From Kalaharituber pfeilii (Eukaryota > Ascomycota > Pezizomycetes > Pezizales > Pezizaceae), in the NCBI GenBank assembly GCA_015179045.1, contig WHUZ01000006.1:1178001-1242000 (forward strand): DNA of 64,000 nt, in the 5' to 3' direction. The notes beneath the pieces were generated by a model, which saw only the letters and a list, made by a program, of their open reading frames with translations, was not told where the DNA came from and did no database searches. The translations under genes were made by a program, and so were the position numbers. How positions within the stretch are numbered: the first letter of the stretch is position 1; each line of letters starts with the position of its first letter. Of the stretch, positions 12,459-24,463 are shown in pieces.

Positions 12459-13092
12459 GTACTCGGGGGTGCCGGAAAGGCTGGTGAATTACATATGCAG
12501 CGCCAAGGTACTCACGTGCAGCTGCCAAGTACCTCGATTCGTACAGAGAACTGCACTTGTGGTAGGGTCAGAATTAGGTACACGTCAGGGCAGTTGCCAG
12601 TTAAGCAGGGGTGCTACAATAAATAAATAAATAAATAAACAATGGCCCATACAATGAGATAACCACTCTTCATCAACTCAACAGCCCTTCAACTATATTT
12701 CAAGCTTGACAGCTATAGTTTCCTACTATTTTATAATTAATAGTACCTCCACAAGCTTGATAGCTTGCTGTCAGGTAGACCACTTCCACTGTCCTAGCTT
12801 CAGGCAATACTATAAGTTTCCTATGTCTGGTATTATATATATTATACAGTGTATATTTACATCTTACAATTGCAAGAGTCTTCTGAGTAGATTCTGGTGG
12901 TCAGTTTTATTTTCTTTCCAGGTATATGATTCTACAGAATCTCGGGTGTGAGAGTTTTTTGATGGTTACGGTGGTTTCATGTATGCTTTCTCGTACAAAA
13001 AGTTCGCCAGACTTTTGGCGCCATCTGGGTACGTAACTCGAACTGCACGTGAGTACCTTGGCACTGCATAATTCGCCAGCACCCCCGAGTAC
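12459..13092. mobile_element. 634-bp element with about 65-75-bp terminal inverted repeats
   Basis: The left end starts GTACTCGGGGGTGCCGG and the right end, read inverted, starts GTACTCGGGGGTGCTGG. Both arms then carry GCCAAGGTACTCACGTGCAG. The interior contains an AATA microsatellite (12618-12639) and no supported coding frame. It lies only about 100 bp from the 11.6-12.35 kb element, so the locus is a cluster of independent insertions. No target duplication is evident. Confidence 0.75.
12618..12639. repeat. (AATA)n microsatellite
   Basis: About five AATA units in tandem, inside the 12.46-13.09 kb element. Confidence 0.85.
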
Positions 13093-13500
13093 AATCTCCG
13101 ACCTAGTTATGTCCATCCGGTTCCCCAGTCTCGTTCTCTTCCCCTCAATAATTCCTTTGACATCACAGTCTCTTATAGCGCACCTTTCTTCCTTTGTTCC
13201 TTTATCCATAACCTTAATCTTTATTCCATTCCTTGATTCTTTATCCTTGTTCCTTTGTTCCTAATACCCTTAACCCATGATTCGCATATTACTCTATTTC
13301 AACAATCATATATGCAACATCGCATGCAGTTGTCCTGCTCTCGTACCCAGTCTAGTGAGACAGGTTTCCAAGCCGAATATTTAATTCTTCAACCCCGTCT
13401 GCTATTATTTTCGTCGAAATAAATCAGGTCGGATTTTTGGGACACCTGCAAATGACGTTGCATATATGATGCATATTTCTGGCTTACATGTGATGCAGAT

Positions 13501-13702
13501 GCAGTATTCAGGACTTTGCACGCATAAATTTGGGTGGATTTTTGGATCCAAAATAGTCTGGTTGCATTATCCCACTGGTTTAAAAACATCCGATTTTTTC
13601 ACAAGAGGGTACTCAGACCTCAGACTGGGCACTAGTAGTAGTAAACTGGTTTGTCTGCCAGATTCGTTTTTATGGAGACAGTCTAATCTGAATACCGCTA
13701 TT
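13501..13702 (+). repeat. Solo arm of the 11.6-kb foldback element
   Basis: This stretch repeats the arm sequence of the 11611-12351 element: GCACGCATAAATTTGGGTGG, then GAGGGTACTCAGACCTCAG, and at the end GACAGTCTAATCTGAATACC. No inverted partner was found nearby, so it is either half of a deleted element or an isolated arm. Confidence 0.75.
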
Positions 13703-13734
13703 CAACACAAGACTAGTAAAATTTAAATCGTATA

Positions 13735-13818
13735 CTAGCTACATAGTAAAATATGTATTCGGACATAGCGCATAATGTGCATTGGTACCCATGCCCGAAT
13801 ACATACTTTACTGGCTAG
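13735..13818. mobile_element. 84-bp hairpin MITE flanked by TA
   Basis: The arms are CTAGC...AGTAAAATATGTATTCGG on the left and, inverted, CTAGCCAGTAAAGTATGTATTCGG in two pieces on the right. They pair over about 23 bases with one 4-base bulge. TA stands immediately outside both ends (13733-13734 and 13819-13820). The loop is about 32 bp. The size, near-complete palindrome and TA bracket suggest a very short Tc1/mariner-type MITE. Confidence 0.65.
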
Positions 13819-13829
13819 TAAATACCACC

Positions 13830-15805
13830 TTCTGAGACCACATTTTACAGAGAGTCGCTGAGAAAGTACGCGAACCCCGTCTTGCCTTGCGCCAGCATCC
13901 CAGACGTGCAGTGATCATCAGCATTGCTTGCATTTGTACTAAAGTACCACTAGCCGAAGTAACGATATGCCATGATCCACGTGAGACCTCAGAAACTCCA
14001 CCATGGCCCTCAACACTTCTGCCCTCGTTACATAGGTATCAATACCTCACTATCCATAACCTCATGCTGAGAGCACAGTGAGCAAAAATGCCTGAACGAA
14101 AGGATACACATGCTGGATCATGGTACACTGATGTGACAGCGACACTAGAGCGGAGCTCGAGGGGTGGTTGAATGCCGTCCCTAACACCATTGAAGGTTGG
14201 TGACATACCATGCCCTGGTACCAGAGTTATTATTGCTCCATATGTTATTATTCGTCGATTTCAAAAATATTTCTGTTTAAGGTTCTTCTGCATCACGGTA
14301 TTGTTAACCAGGACAAACAGAGCTATTCTACAATATTCAGGCATGCAGGCTATTCATACTCAGGGCCACGAGCTTATAAGGCCTTGGATGTATTCTAAAG
14401 TTATAGTGATCTGAGATAAGGATTGAAAATTCATTGACCTTTTGTTAGATAGGAAACGCGTTTTTATTCTTGGTCCCTCGCACCACTTGCACCATTATTT
14501 CGAGGCTTGCGCTGTTCCTCCTTTTACGACCTATGCCACACCGCTGGGCTCGCTCGTTATTGATAAAGAGATTAATGAAATGCTGCTGGGACTGGCGCAT
14601 TTACCACCATGAAGCCTCAAGTTCATGAAGATGAACATAGTATCAAGATGCATTTACCACATGGTTTATAAGGTTACTGGAAGGGTACATCAGAAATGGA
14701 GCAACCTTTCCCAAAGTAGTGCAAATCCTGGTTGAAGCTATTGATGAAAGGCTGGAAAGCTCATTTGGAAAGCTTTTAAAACTTTTTTTTGAAAGACGAG
14801 GAGATCTATTTTGTTACTTCCAGTAACTTTTGTCATTGGTATGATTTGATAATCTTTGTCCGCACTGGATCTTGTACAATGTTAATTCCTAAGTATCAGG
14901 GGCGCTCGGTTTCATACACATATTATCTACCTAACTCAAGCCCGCAAACACCAAAGGGATATCCTTGAAGGAGCAATAAAAGCCTACAGCCACCATCAGA
15001 ACCTCCAATATGGTCTTCAATAGAAATTCTGAATAAAGTTGCAATTGAATCGTTCAAAACAGGGAATCACAGCAATTTACAACTTACCTGCAAAGAACGA
15101 GAAACACTGTATGCGGAAGGCATCCAATTGGTGCCCTGATGGCCGCACTGCAAGGGGAGGAAGAGAACGCACACTCAGAACTTTTCATATTCATACGCTA
15201 TGAGCAAAGTAGCAAGCGTTTGCTGTACTTTCCTAAATACTGCATGGGTATTTTATTGTTGCAGCAAAGGCTTAGGAACTCCAAGCTGTCCCTCTTGTCC
15301 ATGTTAAGTCTCCCTCCAATACTGAGGTAATTACGCGAGCATGTTTCATTGGGTGGGAAAGTGATTTGTGGCCAAGTTATTTAAGTTTGAATTTCTCTAC
15401 CTGCGATTAATACATCTGAATGTATTCCTTAAGTGGTCTCATGCTTGTTACATAGTTCGACTCCTTCCTTTCGGCAAACCGTCTTGCAAAGCGGCACTAA
15501 GAAACCAAGCTACCAGAACAGTCTACTAGCCTAGCACAGCGAGCACGCTGCTGCTTCAAGTTTATCAGAAGTTCCCGCCTCCACACAAAACAGTGCTCGG
15601 TTTGCCAACAAAGCATAATTCAAAACATGACACATAGAATGACTGAGAATTTAGACACGCATTCTGCGTTCTTCTACACTTATTCTCCTCTCCTCCATCT
15701 CCCGAGCTATAGCCTGCCGTTCAATGCTTCCACCTCCAACTCATACTCACAATCTGAAGCCCGTGCCTGAAATCTTCGATCTGCGCCCAATTATGGCCCT
15801 TGATA
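13830..15805. other. Gene-poor tract, no gene recognised
   Basis: No domain-bearing frame or convincing exon chain was seen on either strand. The sequence is of mixed composition without obvious tandem structure. Confidence 0.5.
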
Positions 15806-15810
15806 TCGTG

Positions 15811-15843
15811 GCCCTCGCTTAGTCTGGTTGGCATGCTCTCGCT
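15811..15843. mobile_element. Half mini-palindrome TAGTCTGGTTGGCAT with near-perfect 9-bp flanking repeat
   Basis: TAGTCTGGTTGGCAT (15820-15834) is identical over 14 bases to the left half of the 40-bp palindrome at 32,681. It is flanked by GCCCTCGCT on the left and GCTCTCGCT on the right, which match at 8 of 9 positions. The right half of the palindrome is missing, so it may be a deletion derivative that kept its target duplication. Confidence 0.5.
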
Positions 15844-15989
15844 ACTGAAGTTGTGAACAAGCTAGTTTCAATAGCTGGTGATGGAGCGGACAGGTTCTTG
15901 AAATAATCAGGCAGTATGTTCTTCAATCATTCAATCTATCATCCTGTACGTAGCCGTGAATTCTGACGTTAGAACGATTCCCAGTTACA

Positions 15990-17397
15990 TTGAGCAAAGA
16001 TGAACTTGCACATTTTAGGTTCAAGATGCTTGAGTTGAACCTCTTAACAGACATTGAGCCCCGGGTAGCTTTCATGCCCAAGAAGTCAAACGTCCTAGTG
16101 GGTGAAACGGCGAGCTGCAGATGCTGTGGGCTTGATAGACCAATTTCCCTCTCCCGATCTGCTATGACTTGCGGGTTTTGTCATCTTATCATGGCAACAC
16201 AGTACTCGATTACGCGTGCAAAATGGCCTTCATTAGAACCTACAGATTTACTTCATTGGGTTGAATGTTCAATCAGCACATGCAGGGTATGATACCCCAT
16301 CTACGATGTTGCGGGACTGAAGGTTAAGCCGAGATACTACTACTGCCGAATCGACATTTTCTGTCCCAATGTGACCTGCAAACAATGCAAGAGCAAAGTA
16401 GTTGCAAAAAGTTCATTTAGAAAGCAGTTGATAGAGAGAGGTGGATATACCTGTCAACTCTGCAAATATGGATATCAATCACAGAAACAAAAGGTCTCAG
16501 TTCTCGACTTGATTGAGGAGAATGGGCTCAATTGGTTGGGAATCCCAAAACACATGGCCTTTACTGGAAGGCCATTACACAAGTATGTTGCTGCCTATGG
16601 AATCGAAGCATTCGGACCAAAGCATGGCCTTTTTCGCACAGATTGCTTGCCTTATATACACTCTACATTGGCGGTAGGCAATTACAACACCAGCAACGGC
16701 TGTCATAGCAAGAGTTTGGCAATGGGTAGAGAATGGAATAACAGAAACGGATACTTGCTCAATATGTTTTGAGGATTTCTTTAAAATCCAACTATTCCCT
16801 GCTTGCGGTAGACATGGATGCTGTGAGACGGTGGACTTAGCATGCCTGGGGCGACTTTACGGAGTGAACAACCAGGACAGATTGTTACAATTGGAGCATT
16901 GACATGTGCAATTTTCAGAAGGCCAACTCCGAGCATTGTTTTAAGATACTCCTTCAAACTGCTGAGGGGCATTGAACAGCTGGAGGCTGATAAAGAGCTG
17001 TGGCTCGTGCTTCGTGTCAAGGATGCAATACTGCCTCTCATGTCCTGGAGCGAGCATGCGGAACTGAACTCCCGCAACTGACGGATTTCCAATGTCATGT
17101 CTGTCGCCCTCCACCAGAGGAAGTTCAACTAGAGGCTACTGCTGCTATCGAGCGTCGCAAAAAAGATCGACTCGAGGAGTGTCCACAAGTGCAAGACGAT
17201 GGTTGAGAAGGTCATAGGGTGTAACCACATTATTTGCACAGCATGCAGACTGGTGTTGGACATGTGATTTCTTGAGCCCCCATATTGGGGCACCAAGCTC
17301 GCAAGATGTATACAAGCACATGGAGACAATGCATGGTTCCTATTACGATATCAACATCATGGAGCAAGAGCCTAAGGAGCTAGCTGACCAAGAATAG
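15990..17397 (+). pseudogene. Decayed RING/IBR-type (RBR-like) ubiquitin-ligase-family gene
   Basis: Several zinc-binding blocks appear in order but in different frames. They are a first Cys cluster (CRCCGLDRP, CGFCHL), an in-frame TGA at 16290, then CPNVTCKQCKSKVV and YTCQLCKYGYQSQ, then ENGLNWLG and GRPLHKYVAAYG. After a frame change comes a RING-like start TCSICFEDFF...CGRHGCC. After further shifts come an IBR-like run VEKVIGCNHIICTACR and WTCDFLSPHIGAPSSQ. Gly-Cys-Asn-His after the Cys pairs is typical of the second RING of RBR E3 ligases. At least four frame changes and one stop remain unexplained by introns, so the gene is dead. A TTTC microsatellite follows. The exact family is uncertain. 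Confidence 0.65.
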
Positions 17398-17636
17398 GAT
17401 GAGCGGAACACGAGTATTGGCACATTTGGCTCAGAAGGGTGTATAAAGCGTAGGCGCAGCAAATTGGGTATGATGGATGTCGATTAGGATATGGGCGTGC
17501 GAGTGAACCTCAACGTCAATATGGATCTGGGGGCAGATCCGTTGCTGCCACCACCGCCGTTTGTGTTCAGGTTGCCCAATGTCATAAGATCACAAGTGTG
17601 AGGGGATTTCGCTTCTCTACGTTTTGTTTCTGTTTT

Positions 17637-17639
17637 GTT

Positions 17640-17671
<32 letters not shown>

Positions 17672-17672
17672 T
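17637..17672. repeat. (TTTC)n microsatellite
   Basis: About nine TTTC units followed by a poly-T stretch, downstream of the RBR-like relic. Confidence 0.9.
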
Positions 17673-20600
17673 CCCTTTTTTTTTCTGTAGCGGGTGGGAG
17701 GAGGATTTATGTCGTGTGGTTTTGGATGATTGGCTTACTGGGTCTAGTTGTGATAGGCCAATTGAGGAAGCCGCGAGTTATCGTGATTGGGTGATTGGAT
17801 GCAACAGCTAACGTGCTAACGTGACAGAGGCCCGGTAAGGGGTTCGGACTAGGGATGCTTGAGATCTACTTACAAGGGCTTGTGACGTGTGGAGGGCAAT
17901 TATGAAGTGCGGGGGTGGCATCCTTTGAACCAATCGGAGGTAGTGTTCATGGAGTAATATTTTCCTCCTTTCAGTTTTTGCTTTTTTACATCCTGCATTT
18001 CCGATTTCCATGTTGAGCGCAAGATCTGTCACTTTTCTTTTTTCTTCTCTTTCCCTTCGCAGTCAATGAATATCTTGCTTTTTTTAATTTTTTTTTATCC
18101 TATTTCATGCACACTTCGCGTGAGACAACTCCTTTTCAGGCACTGGGGGTAGTACAGACATACTACGTGATACATACTTATGTGTACTTGATGTTGGAGA
18201 ATTCTGATAGGACCTGTGTAGGATCCGCTGTGGCAAATTAGGACAAAAGCGGGCGTGGAGCTTGCGCGCTTATAGATTCGTTGTTTGAAATCTTTTGAAA
18301 CGGCTCGGACGAAGGACCGAGAGAAGGCAAGGAAGCCGCAATATCTGCAAGGCGCAAGTTGGAAATTATATGAGTGGGCGATATTGGTTTTGCAGAGGGA
18401 TACAGTTCATGTCTACTTGGCCCGGGGCGTGTTTCCGTGTGGACGAGCTGCAAATTAGGACAATTGGGGCGGAGTAAAGCAGGAGAAGTTTCTGGAAAAT
18501 CCTGAGGGAAATTGAAAGAAATGTGAATTCATTCTGGGGGCATAAATCCGGGACGACAATGTGCATTTAAGGATGATTGGAAGGATCCCATGTCCAGGTA
18601 CGTCTGATTCCCTTTTGTGGATGTTGTTTGCTTGTCACGTGTCAAGCGTAGGGTTTTTTGTAGCCTCGTACTGCAGGATTATTTGTATCGGGAGGTTGTG
18701 AGCACTGGCGAGAATTTTACTTATTTCAGAAAGCGACAGAGTTAGAAACGAGATGTGTGGAAGGAGCTTGGGACCAGAGAAACGAACATCTGTCGTGCTT
18801 CTTAGTTCACTGTTCTTGACACAAGTGATCTTTATCTTTTACCCACGCATTTCCCAATGCACTAGTTCTTGTTTATAATGCCACTCAGATGCCAATATCG
18901 CATGTGTGCTTAACTAATTTAAATAGCTAATCTCAACTGTGAGGGCGTCGGTAGGTCTCGCTTTGACCTACCTCATTACAAATGCTACATAATAAATTGC
19001 TTACACTTTCGCTGACCTCTCCAGCTCATAGGTGGCACTTTCTTGGTCTTCCTTTTTGCAAACCAGTCGTTGGTACTAGACATCTGACCTCCGCATGTAT
19101 TGATATATCGGACAATTGAAATTGTAGGGAAGTTGGTTTGATTCATGGCTGTAGGTAGTGTGGAAGAGAATTGTGTGATTGTGAAGACCAATGGAGCTTG
19201 TTGAGTTTTGCATGTAATGCAGCAATTGCTTGACTACATGGTATATCTTTATCCTGGAAACCACGACAGCTGTATACATACGGCAAGATTCACTTTGTCA
19301 CTAAACTCGTGAACATGAACTTGTCTAAGGAACCTCAAGGGCCAGTTGCAAGGTGGTGACACTACATTATCGAAAGGTCGGTGGCATTTGAGAGCTTTGC
19401 TTACTAAGAGTTGTACTAATTCGGTAGTTACTCGGCCCCGTTTAGTCTCATGCCTATGCAACCCCATTGGTTAGAAAACTTCCATATTAAACAAATCCTG
19501 ACCAGTTGGCATTTGAAAGGCATATATGCAAAGTTGCAATTGTAATTTGAAACTTCCTGCAATTGTTACCTTTTCTGTAGGTATTAAAAACCCATCATCA
19601 TGGAGCATCGTCATTTACTTTTGTTGACTGCCTAACATCAGCTAAAAGTCGATTCACAAAATGCCCATAGCTATAGCTATCAAATACGTCATATGTCAAT
19701 TGAGAAAATCTTGCTGTTATAGTTACTTGAGTCATACCTTTCCATCTAATCATAAAATTTTGTCACATTACGGAATAGTAATTCTGGGCCACAACCATTG
19801 GAGAAAATAACTAAAACCGAAGTCCTGGATATTATTGGATACTTTTTAGGCTACAGAGACAAAGTGTGGCCATACATTTTATTTTTTTTATTCTTTTAAT
19901 TTTTTTGATTTATTAGTTGCAGTACGTTACCAACATTTACAGTGACGCAGGTTGGGGGCGATGTTATAGGCTGCGTGCAAAATGGAGGTCAGTGAGCACC
20001 AGTAACAAGATCTCAATGACAGTTCACAGATCAACCAACTCCCACAATCAACTAAGATTTCCGGCAACGAGCACACGCTGTTGAGACACAACTCGAGGGC
20101 AAACAGTTTTGCGTTGCCCGCAAGAGAGTACCAGTAGCGGGATTTATACGAGAGTCCGTGCGAGAGGGTGGCTGTAACTAACACGAACACTACATCTCGA
20201 TCAAAAAACTGCGAAAGGACGGTGATGGAGTATGATAATGAAACTCCATATGGACTATCTTTGAAAGATGTTATGTATGGTCATGTAAATAGGAGCCCCG
20301 TGCCGCTGTCGGCTGCTGCGCGTGAGTCAAACTTAGGGGTGTGATCTCACGAGGTTGGCCAGGCTTGCATCTGAGTGTTTTACAAGTGGAAGGACCGTTC
20401 TATACCAAGTTCGGGGACCATACGGTAGAGTCTGACAAGATATAGAAAGTACACACTGTCGTACTAAATCCGGTGCTAGTCTGCCTACATAACCAAGGGA
20501 TAGTACACAACTCGTTTCGTGTGATTCTCTCTGGTTTATTTCAAATTTGTCATCTGAATTTTATTTCAGGGTATTTAATATATTCGGGAAATCGTTAAGT

Positions 20601-20702
20601 AGGATGTTATCAAGGGGAGGACGTGGATATGTGCGTGCATTGCAGCACGTGCAAAAAATTACGGTAGTTCATCCCCGTAATGCCTCCGGATGCATAATTC
20701 AT

Positions 20703-20737
20703 CCCCCACCCCCACTCCCACCCCCACCCCCACCCCA
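20703..20737 (-). repeat. C-rich run; G-quadruplex-capable on the minus strand
   Basis: Six runs of three to five C are separated by A or T, in the pattern CCCCCACC. The minus strand thus holds six G runs separated by one base, enough for a stable G-quadruplex. Confidence 0.7.
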
Positions 20738-22082
20738 CATCCTCCCATTCGGTAACGATCAAACTTTCGGGCGCCTCACAATCCCAAACAATAGGATACT
20801 ACCTATCATCTTCAACCCTTTGTACATGCTCAACTCGCGGTGTTTGTTGGAGTGAGTAATGAGCAATATATCAAAATTGATTCAAGTCCGGTAAATCGAT
20901 GGATCTAGTACCGTTGCATAATAGTTTCTGGTTACCAGAATAGAAAGGCGGGTACAAAGGCGACAAGTTGCCAAAACCAAAGTTGCATAGCCATCGAGTC
21001 AATCTAAGTAGTTTACCAATCGTGCCAACAGGACTACCTATTCTAATGTTGTTACAAAAGTACACAGCTGCCTAGCGGTCCGTGCTCTTCATAACCTGGC
21101 CGGCAATGCCGTGTTGTGACTTTCACCGTGGAATGAGTTTGCCTACGACTGCGGATGGCTATGTTGAATTGTTGGATTATGATCAAGGGCTATTTGAGAG
21201 TTTCTGGGACTCGGCCATTAATTCGGGCTCACTTAGCGCTGAGTGTCTCGGCATATCCTACTGCTGGCACCTGCAGCTGATGGTTACCAATGTTAGTTTT
21301 GTGATCCCAGAAGTCGGAGCGCATGTTGGTGGTCACCTTTCCTTCCATATGCCCTTTTTCATCCCGTCCTGTCCCCGTTCCTGAGCATTTGTACCGTCCC
21401 GCCGCCTTCGTCCCATGCAATCCAGGCATGTAGATCTCTCGTGACGGTATGATAGCTTTACATGCGTTCGACGCCGATGGTAGGGCAGCAGATCGAGTAA
21501 GCACTTTACCGTTGAACCGGCTGTGGGACCTCTGCCGGCGATGGGACTCGGGCTTTCGACAGACACTCGCCCGTTTCGGCCATGGGGCCCTCTACTTGGG
21601 GCTGAGCACTTCGAGATTATCAGTCGCAAAAAAAGTCCCGCAACCAGAGGTCCTCATTTGGGAGGACCTCGCGCGACTCATGGGAGCACGCCTAAGCCAC
21701 ATTTCTTTGATGGGCCTTGTCCGCTGATCTACCCTCTTACGCCGCTAGCTGCACTGCGCCCACTGCATCCATCCCGTCCGGTTGGTTCGAACAGACGAAC
21801 TTACTCGTCAATTGGGTAGTATCTATGCCACCGTCCAGCAGAAACAAGTATTCGAGGTTTCAATTTCGGCTTTGGAAGACCTCCGCAGATCCTTATCAGG
21901 CGGATAGATACCACCTCGTTCCTGTGTTCGGCCGCAGTGGGTTGTTAAGCTTCGCTCTACTCCCGATTAGCAAATCTCACTTGTCTCTGGCACCTTATCA
22001 AACACCCACTAATAGCCTGAGGTAAAAAGTAGTATATTTCACGGTCATTCAACTCCCAATGAAACCATCCGGAGCATACAGT

Positions 22083-22447
22083 ACCTAGCAGAAAGTCTTC
22101 CTAGTATGGTTTTGCAGCATAAGGGAAAGCTTTTACCAAGTCTCCCTTGAAGTTGCGAGACATGCAGCCGAGCGCACCTCCCCTGCACTATTTCTCAGGA
22201 TCATGAAAAATATCACAAAAAAGTCATTAAGTTAACAAAATTACAGGAAAATAGTAGACCGCATGAATGGGCATTGGAGAATCTGCGTCTTGTTTCAAAA
22301 TTTAAAATTGAGCATTTTTGGTTCGATTATTTTGTTTTGCAAGGAGGGTGCACTTGGCTGCATGTCTCTCGAATCCAAAGGATACTTGACCTCGTGCTTT
22401 CCCTTATGCTAATAGTGAAACTATACTAGAAAGACTTTCTGCTAGGC
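22083..22447. mobile_element. 365-bp inverted-repeat element, copy 1 of the GAGACATGCAGCC family
   Basis: The outer ends are CCTAGCAGAAAGTCTT on the left and the same sequence inverted on the right, followed in both arms by GCATAAGGGAAAGC. About 75 bp further in, both arms carry GAGACATGCAGCC(G/A)AG and a GCACC/GCACCC box. The interior is AT-rich and non-coding. Copy 2 at 29.7 kb shares the GAGACATGCAGCC boxes and the AT-rich core. No clear target duplication was found. Confidence 0.75.
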
Positions 22448-22449
22448 AT

Positions 22450-24240
22450 TGTACAAGCTAGCAGAACCCCGTGGGGGTCTTCTTACAAGCCGATGATATG
22501 CGTAGTTCGTGTCCGCGTGGGGCACAGTCTTTCGGCGTTTTACTGTTTTTGGGGTTTGCTTTATTGGTAGTCCGATAACGTTATCTAGTTCAGATGAGAG
22601 GAAGCACACAACTCGAGACCTACTCCCGGATGAGCGAAGTGGCATTTTTCTCTCAGAGGCGAGCGGAAGGTCCCGCAACCTAAACTGCTTTCGTTCCAAG
22701 CTTGACGATCACATGCTGTTCGGAGAGCAGCTCTCAGTGCAGAGCGGTTGAATTCCTATACTACAGTACAATCAAACTGCGTGTTGATATTTCCCGTAAA
22801 GACTGAAGGGAAAGATTGTATTCCCATGGAACAAACTCGCTGAAATCCAGTATGACGCAAGAGAATCTGCGGCTACATTTTGCTATGATAGCGACCCGTT
22901 AGATCGATTGAGATGCACGACCCTGAAGCACCTGGATGATTGGTGTGTAAACAATTTTCTTTCCTCTCTCCCTTATTGTTTCCTGATTGAACGAAAAAAG
23001 GACAACTCATGGTGGGCGTCGCAGCGCTGGAGACTGCGCTGGAGACTGCGCCCTCCGACCCACCGCACATACCCTCCCTGGTTGGTCGAACGTTAAATTT
23101 GCCAAGAGCATTCGATTGCACTCCCAAATGCTTGGGAGACCATGGGGTTACATAGTAAGATTCCGCGCTGTGGGGCTCATCATGCGACGGCGAAGTCGAG
23201 GGAGAGCAGATCAGTGGCGGCATGCCCCCATTGAGCTGGGTCAGCCAGAGGTCGAAGCTTGGGCGAAGCTTGGGCGAAGCGTAGGGCAGTGCGAAGAAAG
23301 AGTTTACTCACGACGCATGCGGGGGTCGACCCGGCTGCTGCATGCCGCAGGGTATCATACCCAGATAGCATCTCATTGCTTAACTGCAGTGTATGCTTAA
23401 ACGATGCACGTTAAGAGCGGGAGCTCACAAGCGCGCTGTAGACGACCAGTTGTAGGTAGGCGCTCACTTGTAGTACGATGTGCGAATGATAGCAATCATT
23501 CATCTGCATCTTCGATCCTCACCCCCAGATGCTCTCTCTTCCTGGCCACCCCTTCAACTTACCTGTTCGCGCTGTTCTCGGACTCCACTTTTTTGCTTAC
23601 CACAAACGACAATGTTGAGACTACACCAAAAGTGCTTCACCCAGCGCTCGACAAAATTCCCAAGGGTACTCTCCTAATTCTGTTTTATAAGGATCTTTTA
23701 AAAAATTGGGCGGTAAGGACATCGAAAGGGCATTCCTATCCTGGACAAATGCTGGGGTCGCCGTCCCAACTTGGATTCAGTGGAGTCAACAGAAGATGAT
23801 CACTGACATGAACTCTGTGTCCGGATTCAACCAAGTGCACGGACGGACATGGTAGTCAGAAACGTCATTGCAATTGTCCTTTGAGGCAGTAGGGGGGCGC
23901 CACGACCGCAGTACTCGGAATAGCTGTCTCAACAGCTGCTCAAGGAGAGTGGAAAATCCCAATTCAATCATGAATGGCGTTCCCGGTCATTGTCGATGGG
24001 AGAACACTACGGAAGAAGTTGAGGTTCATCCTGGATGTGACTCCAAAAAGAGATGGCGATGCCCTGCAGGGGTCCAAATCTTCACCGCACCAGAAAGACC
24101 AACAATGAGCGCGGCGAAAATCATAGGGAATGATGATGGCTAACAACGGAGGTGGCGGGGTCAAAGCAGCCTGAGTGTAGTTGATCCTGAGCTATCCCTA
24201 GGCCAGAGGCAAGAACGCCCCATCACCTCTATAAAGCTGG
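22450..24240. other. Gene-poor tract with short tandem duplications
   Basis: No recognisable gene. Two local tandem duplications occur: GCTGGAGACTGC twice at about 23025-23049, and GAAGCTTGGGC in two copies plus a partial third at about 23260-23285. ORFs 22987-23400 and 23404-23799 have no known motif. Confidence 0.45.
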
Positions 24241-24252
24241 ATAGCCCTACTG

Positions 24253-24261
24253 TATAAAAAG
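24253..24261 (+). promoter_or_regulatory. TATA box upstream of the 24.46-kb ORF
   Basis: TATAAAAAG lies about 210 bp upstream of the ATG at 24464. It is followed by a pyrimidine-rich leader (CCTCCCCCC, CTCTCGCCTAC), a common arrangement for well-transcribed fungal genes. Confidence 0.45.
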
Positions 24262-24463
24262 ACCTCCCCCCATTGCTCTTGCTACCTCTCGCCTACACAG
24301 CCATCCCTTCCTCCAACATAAACCTTGACAGCCCTCTAAAACTTTTTAATAGCCAACGGGCCTTTCTTGTCCTTTTCAGACACCACATATCTCCAACACG
24401 TTTGAGCGCCATGACCGCCATCCCTACCCTCCCGCCGTCACCACCAAGACACCTGAACCCTCG

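Larger units (their letters stand above)
17400..22080. other. Gene-poor tract, no gene recognised
   Basis: No family-level match is visible on either strand. Contained features are a TTTC microsatellite (about 17637-17672) and a C-rich run at 20703-20737 listed separately. ORFs at 21082-21819 overlap each other on both strands and show no consistent coding pattern. Confidence 0.5.

Noticed and set aside
13544..13553. TAGTCTGGTT inside the solo foldback arm
   Set aside because: No second half and no flanking duplication; probably a chance match within the arm.
21082..21819. Chain of overlapping plus-strand frames
   Set aside because: Frames overlap each other and minus-strand frames, without a shared coding trend or splice signals that join them.
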